Origin: an uncultured Collinsella sp.
GTDB lineage: Bacteria > Actinomycetota > Coriobacteriia > Coriobacteriales > Coriobacteriaceae
Direction: 5' to 3'
NCBI GenBank assembly: GCA_900551555.1
Contig: URWC01000007.1
Coordinates: 1 to 25,104, forward strand
Length of the DNA stretch: 25,104 nt
Under the pieces are notes generated by a model. The model made no database searches and was not told the DNA's origin. It saw nothing but the letters and a program-made list of their open reading frames with translations. The translations under genes were made by a program, and so were the position numbers. Positions 1-7,983 of this stretch are shown here, one piece after another; positions within the stretch are counted from its first letter, which is position 1; every line of letters starts with the position of its first letter.

Positions 1-41
1 GAACGTCAGATTGTCCAAATGCGGCCCGCGCAGCGTCGACC

Positions 42-70
42 GGTTACGGCGTTTGTAAAACGCCGTAACC
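42..70 (-). terminator. Stem-loop at the 3' end of queA
   Basis: A perfect 13-bp inverted repeat has arms at 42-54 and 58-70 (plus-strand arm GGTTACGGCGTTT) and a 3-nt loop. It begins at the last base of the queA stop codon, which places it where an intrinsic terminator would be. There is no T-run after it on the minus strand, so termination may be weak or factor-assisted. Positions 1-41 to its left hold nothing I recognise. Confidence 0.55.
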
Positions 71-1281
71 TACAAGATGAGCATGGCGTCACCAAAGCTG
101 AAGAAGCGGTAGCGTTCTTCGATAGCAGCGGCGTAGGCATCCATGATCTGGTCGCGGGTGGCAAGTGCGCTTACGAGCATCATGAGCGTGGAGCGCGGCA
201 CGTGGAAGTTCGTGATCAGCGCGTCGACCACGTGATAGGTCGAGCCGGGCATAAGGTAGAGCTGCGTTGTCGCGTTCTCGCGCACCACGATGTCGCCGCG
301 GCCGAGCGTGTCGGCCCCGTCCTCGCGGCCCTCAAAATAGCGCGCCGTCACAGCCGGATCGGACACCGGCGCGTCCGCGTCAAACGCGCTCTCGAGCGAG
401 CGCACTGCGGTAGTGCCGACGGCGATCACACGATGGCCCTCGGCCTTCGCCTTATGCACGGCGTCGACAACCTCCTGCGACACGTGGTAGCGCTCGGTGT
501 GCATCACGTGCTGCGCGGGGTCGTCCTCCTCCACCAGACGGAAGGTATCGATACCCACCTCGAGCTCGACGGCGGCAAACTTGGCACCCTTGGCCTCGAT
601 GGCAGCCATGAGCTCGGGAGTAAAATGAAGACCCGCCGTAGGAGCGGCAGCCGAGTGCTCCTCCTTCATGGCGTAGACGGTCTGGTACTTCTCGGGATCG
701 CCCTCGTAATCGGTAATGTAGGGCGGCAGCGGCACGTGGCCGGCAGCATGGATGGCCTCGTCGAGCGTGCGCGGCTCGCCGGCGGCATTGCAACCGGCCG
801 GCTCAAAGCGTACCAGGCGGCCGCCGCGGCTATCGGTGACAAAGTCGACAACCTCGGCCGTCAGCACCACGGGAGCCCCCTCGGGCGCATGGGCGCCACC
901 GGCGCGATACTCAATATGAGCACCGGGCTTCAGGCGCTTGCCCGGCTTGACCAAGCACTCCCAAACATGGCCCAGCGGATCCACGTCCTCGCGGCGCTTG
1001 AGCAGCAGGGTCTCGACCACGCCGCCCGATCCCGTTTTACGACCGATCAGACGGGCCGGCATCACGCGCGTCTGGTTGATGACGAGCACGTCGCCCGGCT
1101 CGATATAGTCGATGATGTCGCGGAAGATGCGGTGCTCAACGGTACCGCCGTGCTTCAGCGGCATTCCCGCCTGGGAGCCCTTGCGATCCACCACCAGTAG
1201 GCGGCAGGAGTCGCGCGGCTCGGCAGGAGCTTGGGCGATCAGTTCCTCAGGAAGGTTGTAGTCAAAATCATCGGTACGCAT
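70..1281 (-). CDS. queA: S-adenosylmethionine:tRNA ribosyltransferase-isomerase QueA
   Basis: QueA transfers and isomerises the ribosyl part of S-adenosylmethionine onto preQ1 in the anticodon loop of certain tRNAs. This makes epoxyqueuosine, the next-to-last queuosine intermediate. The 403-residue protein matches the family along its length: the N-terminal FDYNLPEELIAQ and PRDSCRLLV segments, VLVINQTRVMPARL, the GLHFTPEL stretch and the C-terminal ITNFHVPRSTLMML segment are all typical. An in-frame GTG lies at 1296. I prefer ATG at 1281 because AGAGG sits about 6 nt upstream and the family normally starts with an M-x-x-x-D-F-D-Y-type sequence. The stop overlaps the hairpin at 42-70. A second perfect hairpin (1300-1330) separates it from the arginine genes upstream. 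QueH, the enzyme for the following step, lies about 6 kb away on the same strand. Confidence 0.96.
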   Translation of the reverse strand: MRTDDFDYNLPEELIAQAPAEPRDSCRLLVVDRKGSQAGMPLKHGGTVEHRIFRDIIDYIEPGDVLVINQTRVMPARLIGRKTGSGGVVETLLLKRREDVDPLGHVWECLVKPGKRLKPGAHIEYRAGGAHAPEGAPVVLTAEVVDFVTDSRGGRLVRFEPAGCNAAGEPRTLDEAIHAAGHVPLPPYITDYEGDPEKYQTVYAMKEEHSAAAPTAGLHFTPELMAAIEAKGAKFAAVELEVGIDTFRLVEEDDPAQHVMHTERYHVSQEVVDAVHKAKAEGHRVIAVGTTAVRSLESAFDADAPVSDPAVTARYFEGREDGADTLGRGDIVVRENATTQLYLMPGSTYHVVDALITNFHVPRSTLMMLVSALATRDQIMDAYAAAIEERYRFFSFGDAMLIL

Positions 1282-1299
1282 CTTTGCCTCTTTCACAAA

Positions 1300-1330
1300 G
1301 CGCGTCAGTCGAAAAAATCGACTGACGCGC
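1300..1330 (-). terminator. Perfect 13-bp hairpin between arcB and queA
   Basis: Arms at 1300-1312 and 1318-1330 (GCGCGTCAGTCGA and its exact complement) enclose a 5-nt homopolymer loop. The hairpin lies after arcB and only about 19 nt before the queA start. It could be the terminator of the arginine operon or an attenuator in the queA leader. On the minus strand only TTT follows the stem, so it is not a classical U-tract terminator. A looser inverted repeat, GTTGAGA/TCTCAAC, spans about 1362-1408 just after the arcB stop. Confidence 0.6.
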
Positions 1331-1415
1331 GCATCATTCTCCCCTGTATCCTATCAGCTTGTTGAGAGAAATATAGTATGGCAAACAGATTTGCGACTGT
1401 TTTCTCAACGCCCCG

Positions 1416-2426
1416 CTACTTAAGCGTTGCGTACATCACCGCCTTAATCGTATGCATGCGATTCTCCGCTTCTTGGAAAACACGAGATTTATCGGACTCA
1501 AAAACCTCGTCCGTGACTTCCATTTCGGTGACTCCAAACTTCTCAGCAATTTCGGCACCAACAGTAGTATTAGTATCGTGGAAGCTCGGAAGGCAGTGGA
1601 GGAAAATCGCCTCGGGCTTTGCCATAGACATCACCTCAGCGGTCACACGATACGGCGACATTAGCTTAATGCGGCTTTCCCACAGCTCTGCGGGCTGACC
1701 CATGCCAACCCAAACATCCGTGTAAATTACATCGGCATCACGAGCGCCTTCCTCAATATCCTCTGTAATGGTAATCGTCGATCCATGCTCGGCCGCAATA
1801 CGACTACATTCTGCAAGGAGTTCAGGGTCATAGGATGTAGCCCCCTCCGAATTTCCCCCGATTGGGCCGCAAGAACAGTAGTTAATGCCGAGCTTAGCGC
1901 AAATGACCATGAGCGAATCGGCGACGTTTCCGGCCGCCTTACCAAAAAATGTAAGTTTCCTGCCCTTAATCTCTCCAAACTCTTCACGCATGGTCAGAAT
2001 ATCGGCAAGCACTTGAGTCGGGTGAAATTCAGTAGTCAGCCCATTCCAAACGGGAACCCCAGCTTTTGCAGCAAGCTCCTCAACCTTCGTCTGCTCAAAG
2101 CCGCGGTATTCAATTCCGTCATACATGCGGCCAAGGACGCGAGCCGTGTCCTCAATCGACTCCTTTTTGCCCATCTGGGACGAGCCCGGATCCAAATAAG
2201 TTACACCCATGCCAAGGTCAAGTGCACCAACTTCGAAGGCGCAACGAGTACGCGTGGAAGTCTTCTCAAATAGCAAAACAATATTCTTACCTTCAAGGTA
2301 TTTATGCGGAACACCGGCACGCTTCATGCTTTTGAAGTTAGCAGAAAGCTCAAGCAGATACTCAATCTCTTCCGTCGTGTAATCAAGCAGCTTCAGAAAA
2401 CTGCGCCCAGCGATGTTAACACCCAT
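1416..2426 (-). CDS. arcB: Ornithine carbamoyltransferase, catabolic type (ArcB)
   Basis: This enzyme interconverts citrulline plus phosphate with ornithine plus carbamoyl phosphate. In this setting it should run in the catabolic direction of the arginine deiminase pathway. The 336-residue protein shows the carbamoyl-phosphate motif STRTR near residue 55, the EFHPTQVLAD segment and the ornithine-binding HCLPSFHD motif. An ATG at 2435 abuts the AGGAG with no spacing. The ATG at 2426 has the same AGGAG at 9 nt and gives MGVNIAGRSFLKLLDYT, the typical family start, so I use 2426. It is third in a minus-strand operon after the transporter and arcA, with about 32 nt between the arcA stop and this start. 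An anabolic argF role cannot be excluded from sequence alone, but the neighbours argue for ArcB. Confidence 0.95.
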   Translation of the reverse strand: MGVNIAGRSFLKLLDYTTEEIEYLLELSANFKSMKRAGVPHKYLEGKNIVLLFEKTSTRTRCAFEVGALDLGMGVTYLDPGSSQMGKKESIEDTARVLGRMYDGIEYRGFEQTKVEELAAKAGVPVWNGLTTEFHPTQVLADILTMREEFGEIKGRKLTFFGKAAGNVADSLMVICAKLGINYCSCGPIGGNSEGATSYDPELLAECSRIAAEHGSTITITEDIEEGARDADVIYTDVWVGMGQPAELWESRIKLMSPYRVTAEVMSMAKPEAIFLHCLPSFHDTNTTVGAEIAEKFGVTEMEVTDEVFESDKSRVFQEAENRMHTIKAVMYATLK

Positions 2427-2458
2427 ATTCGCCATCTCCTATCACAGTGGATTTGCAA

Positions 2459-3703
2459 CTAAATATCTTCGCGCCAGAAGGGCATGCTCATGCAGCGCGG
2501 GCCGCCACGACCGCGGGACAGCTCCTCGGAGGGAACGACCAAAAGTTCCAAACCGTTCTTGTAGAGCTCATCATTTGTGAAAACATTGCGCTCGTAAACA
2601 CAGACTTTACCAGGAGCAACGGCAAGAGTGTTCGACCCGTCGTTCCACTGCTCGCGAGATGCCTCAACCATATCGCCGGCACCGCACTCAATAAGCTGCA
2701 CCTTCTCCACGCCAGTAGCCATTTCAAGAATATGTTCAAGCGTGTCATCAATCTCTTGAACAGCGACCATTCCCTCAGAGTCACCACGAGTCAGACGATA
2801 AACACGAAGGGTCTCAAAAATACCGGGATAAACTGTGAACTTATCGAAATCCACCATGGTGCAAACGGTGTCAAGATGCATGTAAGCATAGCCGTTGGGG
2901 ATTTTAATAGCGTAAACGGTATCGATCTCAGAATTCCCAGATCCCCAGAACAAATTCTTTGCAAGCTCCTCAATCGCAGCCGCCTCAGTTCGCTGGCTAA
3001 TTCCAATAGCCAAGGTATGAGCGTTAATGTTAAGCACATCACCGCCCTCGATATGCCAGGGATTCTTATGGTCGTACCAAATCGGAGTCCCTACATAATC
3101 GGGATGGTATTTGAAAATCGCTTCATAGAAGGGCACTTCACGATCTCGCTGTTTCCAATACATATGGTGAAGCAGAACGCCTTTGCCCACGGAAGCAAGA
3201 GGATCGCGAGAGAAATACGAGCTCGGAAGAGGCTTCAACACCAAATCATCGGGCTTCGCATCCTCATTATCCATCATACTAAGCGTAGTCGAGACGCGAG
3301 GCAGCTCAAGGTCACGATAACGATACCCCCCCATAGCCTCAAGTACAAACTGATACGAATCTGAAATAGCGTCGAGCTTTTCACGAACAGCCTGCTCAAG
3401 CAGAGGATTGACAATCCCGCTCTCAGCCATAAATGTATCGGTAAACTCAGCGCGAGCCGAGGGGCATGCATCCAGCGCCTCAGCAACGAGTTTCTCCATA
3501 TAGAGAACCTCAACACCTTCGCTCCTCAGAAGATCCGCAAAGGCATCATGCTCCTTTTGAGCCACATCAAGATAGAAACAGTCGTGAATCCAGACATCCT
3601 CGAACTCTTCCGCCTTTACGTTCACAAGGTCACGACCGGGGCGGTGAAGCACAACTTTCTTGAGCTTACCAATCTCGCTGTGTACATTCAGTCCTTTAGA
3701 CAT
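2459..3703 (-). CDS. arcA: Arginine deiminase (ArcA)
   Basis: Arginine deiminase hydrolyses L-arginine to citrulline and ammonia in the cytoplasm, the first step of the ATP-yielding ADI pathway. The 414-residue protein keeps the guanidino-group catalytic set: Asp167 in FSRDP, Glu219 in HIEGGD, His276 and Asp278 in HLDT, and the nucleophile Cys404 in GRGGPRC. The usual PN before the FTRDP motif is PSS here (residues 160-162), a small deviation from well-known ADIs. The start has GGAG 8 nt upstream. The gene follows the transporter by 28 nt and precedes arcB by about 32 nt, so all three are probably co-transcribed. A second, divergent paralogue lies at 5428-6678. Confidence 0.96.
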   Translation of the reverse strand: MSKGLNVHSEIGKLKKVVLHRPGRDLVNVKAEEFEDVWIHDCFYLDVAQKEHDAFADLLRSEGVEVLYMEKLVAEALDACPSARAEFTDTFMAESGIVNPLLEQAVREKLDAISDSYQFVLEAMGGYRYRDLELPRVSTTLSMMDNEDAKPDDLVLKPLPSSYFSRDPLASVGKGVLLHHMYWKQRDREVPFYEAIFKYHPDYVGTPIWYDHKNPWHIEGGDVLNINAHTLAIGISQRTEAAAIEELAKNLFWGSGNSEIDTVYAIKIPNGYAYMHLDTVCTMVDFDKFTVYPGIFETLRVYRLTRGDSEGMVAVQEIDDTLEHILEMATGVEKVQLIECGAGDMVEASREQWNDGSNTLAVAPGKVCVYERNVFTNDELYKNGLELLVVPSEELSRGRGGPRCMSMPFWREDI

Positions 3704-3731
3704 TCCTGTTACTCCATTTCAGCCATGAAAC

Positions 3732-5174
3732 CTACAGGGCAATAAGTCCCGAGATTGCTACGAATACGATATTGATGAGCGACACGACCAAGAAGAATTT
3801 CCAAACGGTCTTCCACCACTGGCCAAGCTTGATCTTACACACGCCCAAACCCGCTACAAGAATGGCGCTAGTAGGACAGATCAAAGACATCGTCGCGCTA
3901 CCCATGGAGAGAGCCCACACGGCAGCCTCGGGATTAAGGCCCATGAGTTCGGTCAAAGGTCCAAAAATGGGAGCGGTCAGTGCTGCAAGGCCAGATGAGC
4001 TGGGAACCAGAATCGCCAGGAGGTTCTCAACCGCATAAAGAAGCGTAGTAAAGAGAACCGCCGGGATGCCGCCCAGACCAGTAGCGAGCGCATTGAGGAT
4101 GGTATCAATGATCATGCCGTCAGAGGCAATGACAAGGATGCCACGCGCAAGTCCAACGACAATTGCCGAGAAAGCAAAGTCAGCGATACCCGCAACAAAT
4201 TCCTGAGCGATGACGTCCTGACTAAAGCCCGCAATAACACCAGCCAACAGGCCCATGGCCAAAAAGACCGCAGAAATCTCGTTCATATACCAGCCCTGGG
4301 TCACAAGTCCCCAGATGATAAGGCACATACCAGCGATAAATACCGCAAGCACGCCTTTTTGACGACCCGTAAATTCCGCGTCAAGGGCAGATTCATCGGC
4401 AGCGAACTCGACTTTCTTGGCGATATCATCCTCAAATGTGATCGATGACTCAGGGTTCTTCTTTACCCTTCGTGCATAGAGGACAACCCAAGTAATTGCA
4501 ACGGCGGTCAAAACAACCCAGGCAATCATACGCAGCCACAGCTGGGGGTTGCCCTGAATACCAAGAATACCTTGCGCAATGAGAACATTAAACGGATTAA
4601 TCGTTGAGGCGATGTAACCCGTGCGCGCTCCAACGAACACGACCATGAACGCCGTCATCGAGTCGAAGCCCATAGCCATCATAATTGGCATGAAGATCGC
4701 AAAGAACGGAAGAGTTTCTTCCGCCATGCCAAAGCTCGTTCCGCCCAATGCAAAGAGAACCATCGCAATAGGAATAATTAGAATGTCTTTGTTCTTAAAG
4801 CGGCGAACGACACGACCCATTCCGCTCGTGATAGCGCCCGTTTTAGTAATAACCTGAAACGAACCGCCCACAATCAAGATGAATGCAACGACCTCAATTG
4901 CCTCTTGTATACCGCGCGTTGGAGCCTGAAGAACATCGAAGACGCCTTGTCTGAGATCTACTTCATCCCCGGTTTCCTCGTCAATATATGTCTTTTCACT
5001 CTGCTCATACGTACCTGCGACAGTGACTTCACGACCGTTCACCTCCTGACGCTGATAGGACCCAGAGGGAACAATCCACGTGAGAACAGCGAAGATGACC
5101 ATAAGTGCAAAGATGATCGCATATACGTGCGGGACCTTGAACTGCTTGATGCCTTTCGAACTTTCCGCTGCCAT
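3732..5174 (-). CDS. YfcC/DcuC-like membrane transporter, probable arginine/ornithine exchanger of the ADI operon
   Basis: This is a 480-residue polytopic membrane protein with about a dozen hydrophobic segments. The first spans roughly residues 17-36, and a charged extracytoplasmic stretch follows at about 37-85. The overall pattern (PHVYAIIFALMVIFAVLTWI, GGTSFGMAEETLPFF, ARTGYIASTINPFNV, VPSSSGLAALTAPIFGPL) is that of the YfcC family, annotated as C4-dicarboxylate or basic amino acid carriers. As the first gene of the arcA-arcB operon its likely substrate is arginine in exchange for ornithine, filling the role of ArcD. That substrate is inferred from context. A strong ribosome site (AAGGAGGAG) lies 2-4 nt before the ATG. 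Local GC is low (23 of 60 in 4741-4800). Confidence 0.85.
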   Translation of the reverse strand: MAAESSKGIKQFKVPHVYAIIFALMVIFAVLTWIVPSGSYQRQEVNGREVTVAGTYEQSEKTYIDEETGDEVDLRQGVFDVLQAPTRGIQEAIEVVAFILIVGGSFQVITKTGAITSGMGRVVRRFKNKDILIIPIAMVLFALGGTSFGMAEETLPFFAIFMPIMMAMGFDSMTAFMVVFVGARTGYIASTINPFNVLIAQGILGIQGNPQLWLRMIAWVVLTAVAITWVVLYARRVKKNPESSITFEDDIAKKVEFAADESALDAEFTGRQKGVLAVFIAGMCLIIWGLVTQGWYMNEISAVFLAMGLLAGVIAGFSQDVIAQEFVAGIADFAFSAIVVGLARGILVIASDGMIIDTILNALATGLGGIPAVLFTTLLYAVENLLAILVPSSSGLAALTAPIFGPLTELMGLNPEAAVWALSMGSATMSLICPTSAILVAGLGVCKIKLGQWWKTVWKFFLVVSLINIVFVAISGLIAL

Positions 5175-5427
5175 TTCTCCTCCTTCATTCCTTTTCCCAT
5201 CTATCCAGCTGGCACCATAAATGTATGAGGTTGCTCAGCGTTGGTCGGCCAACCATCGCCATCGTGTCGCTTTTCACCTATGAACGGCAGCTAAAGTGAC
5301 GTTATTAATCAATCTGATATTTAAAATTGATGTTATTTATCAATTACATACGTCTTTTAACTTTTCCGCAACACAACAAGGAACCTGCCTTAGCCTTATA
5401 TAAAAACCAGCAGGACAGGAGACAGAC
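5175..5427. promoter_or_regulatory. Divergent regulatory region between the two arginine deiminase transcription units
   Basis: This 253-bp AT-rich spacer must hold the promoters of the leftward transporter-arcA-arcB operon and the rightward arcA2-regulator pair. For the rightward unit, TATATA at 5397-5402 is a good -10 candidate but has no recognisable -35, which suggests dependence on an activator. The ribosome site AGGAG at 5417-5421 lies 6 nt before the ATG at 5428. Two near-identical 13-mers are described separately. A short palindrome, GTTGG-TCGG-CCAAC, is at about 5240-5253. I saw no clear ArgR box or FNR box. Confidence 0.6.
5301..5344. repeat. Two 13-nt direct repeats with inverted ATCAAT half-sites, candidate operator
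   Basis: GTTATTAATCAAT at 5301-5313 and GTTATTTATCAAT at 5332-5344 differ at one base. Their starts are 31 bp apart, close to three helical turns, so bound proteins would lie on the same face of the DNA. An inverted half-site ATTGAT at 5326-5331 sits between them. The location midway between the divergent arginine deiminase units makes an operator likely. The binding protein is unknown; the XRE regulator encoded at 6681-7337 is the obvious candidate. Confidence 0.5.
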
Positions 5428-6678
5428 ATGCAAGGCGTACACATAACAAATGAAATCGGTCATTTAAAAGCCGTACTTGTCCATCGACCTGGAGCTGAAA
5501 CACAAAACTACCCTGATGCCGACTTCAGCCAAGTTTTCTCCCTGCGAAAATGGAGCGGTCGTTTTGACCTCGACAAAGCAATATATGAGCACGATTCCAT
5601 GGTTCAATTGCTTAAGAAGCATGGCGTAGAAACCATTGAAATTAGGGACCTTCTCGAAGACTCACTTGAAACTGAGCCCCAATCACTTAAATATTTTATT
5701 GATGACTACCTCCGTTGCAGCGGAGCAACAGGCAGAGAGTTCCTCGAGACAATAACCCAGCTGTTTGAGAACGCTAAGAACACCCAGGAATTGGTGAATA
5801 TAGTACTTAACGGCATTCGCTTTGGAGACACTGAGCTATGTTCAAACCAGTCGGAAACACTACGAGCGCTCGTGCACGAGCAATTTGACCCCGCCTCGCT
5901 CTTGGTCAATCCCCTCAACACGCTTTTTTTCACTCGTGATCCTGCTGTGGTAGTCGGAGACGGCATCATCCTAAATCATATGTATTGGCCTGAGCGTGAT
6001 CGTGAGGTCGCCTTATACCGGCAGATATTCACCCACCACAAGATCATGGGAGAAACCCCAGTATGTGATTTGAACAGGAGTAGTTACCATATCGAAGGCG
6101 GAGACATTCTTGTTATCAGTGCTAAGACAATTTTAGTTGGAATCTCTGACCGAACTGAACCCGCCGCCGTCGAGTCACTTGCAAAAGAGCTCCTGACCTC
6201 AAATAAATTCCAGACCACCGAGCTAATTGCGATTCGAGTCCCCTCTGACGGGCTGCGTATCCACCTCGATACGTTCATAAGTAGAATTGATCACGACGCG
6301 TTCCTCATCGATCGTGAGATATGCAATGCCGTTGATGCATACAGCATTCAACTAAAACGATCCGGAAAGGGCCTTACGATCACTCCTATCGATCGCACGA
6401 TTCCGGAAATACTCTCTGCAGCCTGTTGCGAACCAATAAAAGTAATTGACTGCGGAGGCGGGAATCAAACCGCCTACGAAAGAGAGCGCCGGAACAACGC
6501 AACGTCTATCCTTGCGCTCTCGCCAGGAAAACTATGCGTATATGAAGAAAACGTTTGGACCAACGAAGCGCTTGAGAAAGCAGGAATGGAATTATTCCCG
6601 TTATCCATTGACGAGCTCACCAAAGGCTATGGTGGCACAAACTGTCTATGCCTCCCCCTGTGGCGAGAGGATCTATAG
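5428..6678 (+). CDS. Divergent arginine deiminase paralogue
   Basis: This 416-residue member of the arginine deiminase family is clearly related to the ArcA encoded at 2459-3703 but distant from it. The residues that act on the guanidino group are all present: Asp171 in FTRDP, Glu223 in HIEGGD, His279 and Asp281 in HLDT, and Cys406. The loop just before the cysteine differs: ArcA has GRGGPRC while this protein has GYGGTNC, so the usual loop arginine is a tyrosine (Tyr401). It also carries a distinct N-terminal segment (about residues 25-50). Plausible roles are an arginine deiminase with altered kinetics or a deiminase for another guanidino compound. The regulator gene starts 2 nt after its stop, so the two are co-transcribed. 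Local GC is low (22 of 60 in 5641-5700). Confidence 0.85.
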   Translation: MQGVHITNEIGHLKAVLVHRPGAETQNYPDADFSQVFSLRKWSGRFDLDKAIYEHDSMVQLLKKHGVETIEIRDLLEDSLETEPQSLKYFIDDYLRCSGATGREFLETITQLFENAKNTQELVNIVLNGIRFGDTELCSNQSETLRALVHEQFDPASLLVNPLNTLFFTRDPAVVVGDGIILNHMYWPERDREVALYRQIFTHHKIMGETPVCDLNRSSYHIEGGDILVISAKTILVGISDRTEPAAVESLAKELLTSNKFQTTELIAIRVPSDGLRIHLDTFISRIDHDAFLIDREICNAVDAYSIQLKRSGKGLTITPIDRTIPEILSAACCEPIKVIDCGGGNQTAYERERRNNATSILALSPGKLCVYEENVWTNEALEKAGMELFPLSIDELTKGYGGTNCLCLPLWREDL

Positions 6679-6680
6679 CC

Positions 6681-7337
6681 ATGGGCTTCGGGGCAAATAT
6701 TCGTAAACTCCGCACCATGGAGCATCTTGGTCAGGCGCAACTTGCAGAGATGTTGGGGGTATCTAAAGAGACCGTTTGTCGTTGGGAAAAAAGTCGGTAT
6801 GCCCCCCGTGAGCGCCATATTGAAAAGTTACAAGCGCTCTTCGGTTGCACCCGCGATGAACTTGTTGGCGAGGAAAACGGTTTGGCCGTAAAGCTCGCAA
6901 ATAAAAGAATCGTCACCGACGAAGACCCTGCTATCCACGAAATGGAGGGCGCATTTCCCGTCATCGATATCGAATCGCAAAAGCGCCGCATCACGCACAG
7001 CCAACAAAATGCTTGCGCGCCCGTAGACGTAGCCAAGCGTCACCCACATAGCGTTTTCGTTAAAATCAAAGGTGACGAAATGTCCCGCATTTACCCTCCC
7101 GGCAGCTTACTACTTGTCGATACCACCGCAAAGCCTTGGAACGGCTGTGCTGTATTGGCGCTCGCAGACGGTAAAACACCGGTAATTAGGCGATTTGCAG
7201 AAGGAAACGACATGATTGTGCTGTCGTCCCATTCATATGCAACAGCAAGTCCGGATCTGATGTTTAACAAACGGAGGATTAGAATCATAGGAGTCGTCGT
7301 TTGGTATCAAGCGAGCCACGATCACACGCTTAATTAA
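6681..7337 (+). CDS. XRE-family transcriptional regulator with a protease-dead LexA/S24-fold C-terminal domain
   Basis: The 218-residue protein has an N-terminal helix-turn-helix of the XRE type (residues 5-60; recognition region around MLGVSKETVCRWEKSRYAPR). Its C-terminal half has the S24/LexA fold (about 120-210). LexA-like proteases have Ser in GDSM and Lys in a T-V-K-R type segment. Here the serine position is Glu133 (GDEM) and the lysine position is arginine (VIRRF, 168-172), so self-cleavage is not expected. The domain may instead serve dimerisation or ligand sensing. I chose ATG 6681 over the in-frame upstream ATG at 6648 because the latter lies inside the deiminase gene, while AGAGGA at 6665-6670 precedes 6681. 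It probably controls the adjacent arginine genes; this is inference from linkage. Confidence 0.85.
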   Translation: MGFGANIRKLRTMEHLGQAQLAEMLGVSKETVCRWEKSRYAPRERHIEKLQALFGCTRDELVGEENGLAVKLANKRIVTDEDPAIHEMEGAFPVIDIESQKRRITHSQQNACAPVDVAKRHPHSVFVKIKGDEMSRIYPPGSLLLVDTTAKPWNGCAVLALADGKTPVIRRFAEGNDMIVLSSHSYATASPDLMFNKRRIRIIGVVVWYQASHDHTLN

Positions 7338-7397
7338 ATCGACTTTCCCAAAAACGACCGTACCGCACAGACAGCTCAAGGCCCCAGCCCAAATGAA

Positions 7398-7973
7398 CTA
7401 CTTTTTGGCGGCTTTGCGCTCGTCGCGGATACGGGCGCGGTCCATGGCCGCCTCGACAGCCGAGAAGCGGCAACCACAGTAGTTCTGCCGATACATGCCA
7501 AGCTCGCGCGAACGGCGTGTCGCCTCGGGGTAATACGGGCGAAAATCGCGAATCACCGGGGTGAGACCGCGGGCGGCAGCCAGACGCTCCAACACATCAT
7601 TGCAGGTGTCGAACAGCTGATACGGCGAGACGGCGAGCGTCGTGCCCACAAACTCAAACCCGCGCTCCTGGGCCACACGGCACGCTTCGGCCAGACGCAG
7701 GGCATAGCACGCGCGACAGCGACGGGCTCGGTCGGCTCCCAGCGGGGCCACGCCGGCCTCCCAGCGCTCACGGTCCTCCCCCGCCTCGATAAGCTCGATG
7801 TCGCCATCGGCACACCACCGGCGCAGCTCGTCCAAACGCCGCTGCCATTCATCGTGAGGCTGAATATTGGGGTTTGTCCAGCAGATTGTGGGCTCAAACC
7901 CTTCCTCGCGCAGCAGGCGGACCGGCTCAAGCGAGCATGGTGCACAGCACGCATGCAGCAACAACGGCTTCAT
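7398..7973 (-). CDS. queH: Epoxyqueuosine reductase QueH
   Basis: QueH reduces epoxyqueuosine to queuosine in tRNA and is the non-cobalamin alternative to QueG. The 191-residue protein starts with LLLHACCAPCS, giving the family's paired cysteines plus Cys13, and has further cysteine pairs in RRCRACYALRL and YCGCRFS. These fit the iron-sulfur and metal ligands known for the family. ATG 7979 lies directly against AGGAG, whereas ATG 7973 has it at 6 nt, so I use 7973. The ribosome site overlaps the stop codon of the upstream gene (TGAGGAG), suggesting translational coupling with the DUF3267 gene. It completes the pathway of queA at 70-1281. Confidence 0.93.
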   Translation of the reverse strand: MKPLLLHACCAPCSLEPVRLLREEGFEPTICWTNPNIQPHDEWQRRLDELRRWCADGDIELIEAGEDRERWEAGVAPLGADRARRCRACYALRLAEACRVAQERGFEFVGTTLAVSPYQLFDTCNDVLERLAAARGLTPVIRDFRPYYPEATRRSRELGMYRQNYCGCRFSAVEAAMDRARIRDERKAAKK

Positions 7974-7983
7974 CGACATCTCC

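Noticed and set aside
19..1200. Long plus-strand open frame opposite queA
   Set aside because: It is antisense to a clear QueA, has a His/Arg/Gly/Ala-rich composition typical of GC-rich shadow frames, and has no ribosome site.
1300..1330. PreQ1 riboswitch in front of queA
   Set aside because: The element is a simple perfect hairpin without the pseudoknot tail or conserved core bases of preQ1 aptamers.
5326..5344. FNR/CRP-type box (TTGAT-N4-ATCAA) in the arginine spacer
   Set aside because: The half-sites are separated by 7 bases rather than 4, so it does not fit; described instead as part of the 13-mer repeats.
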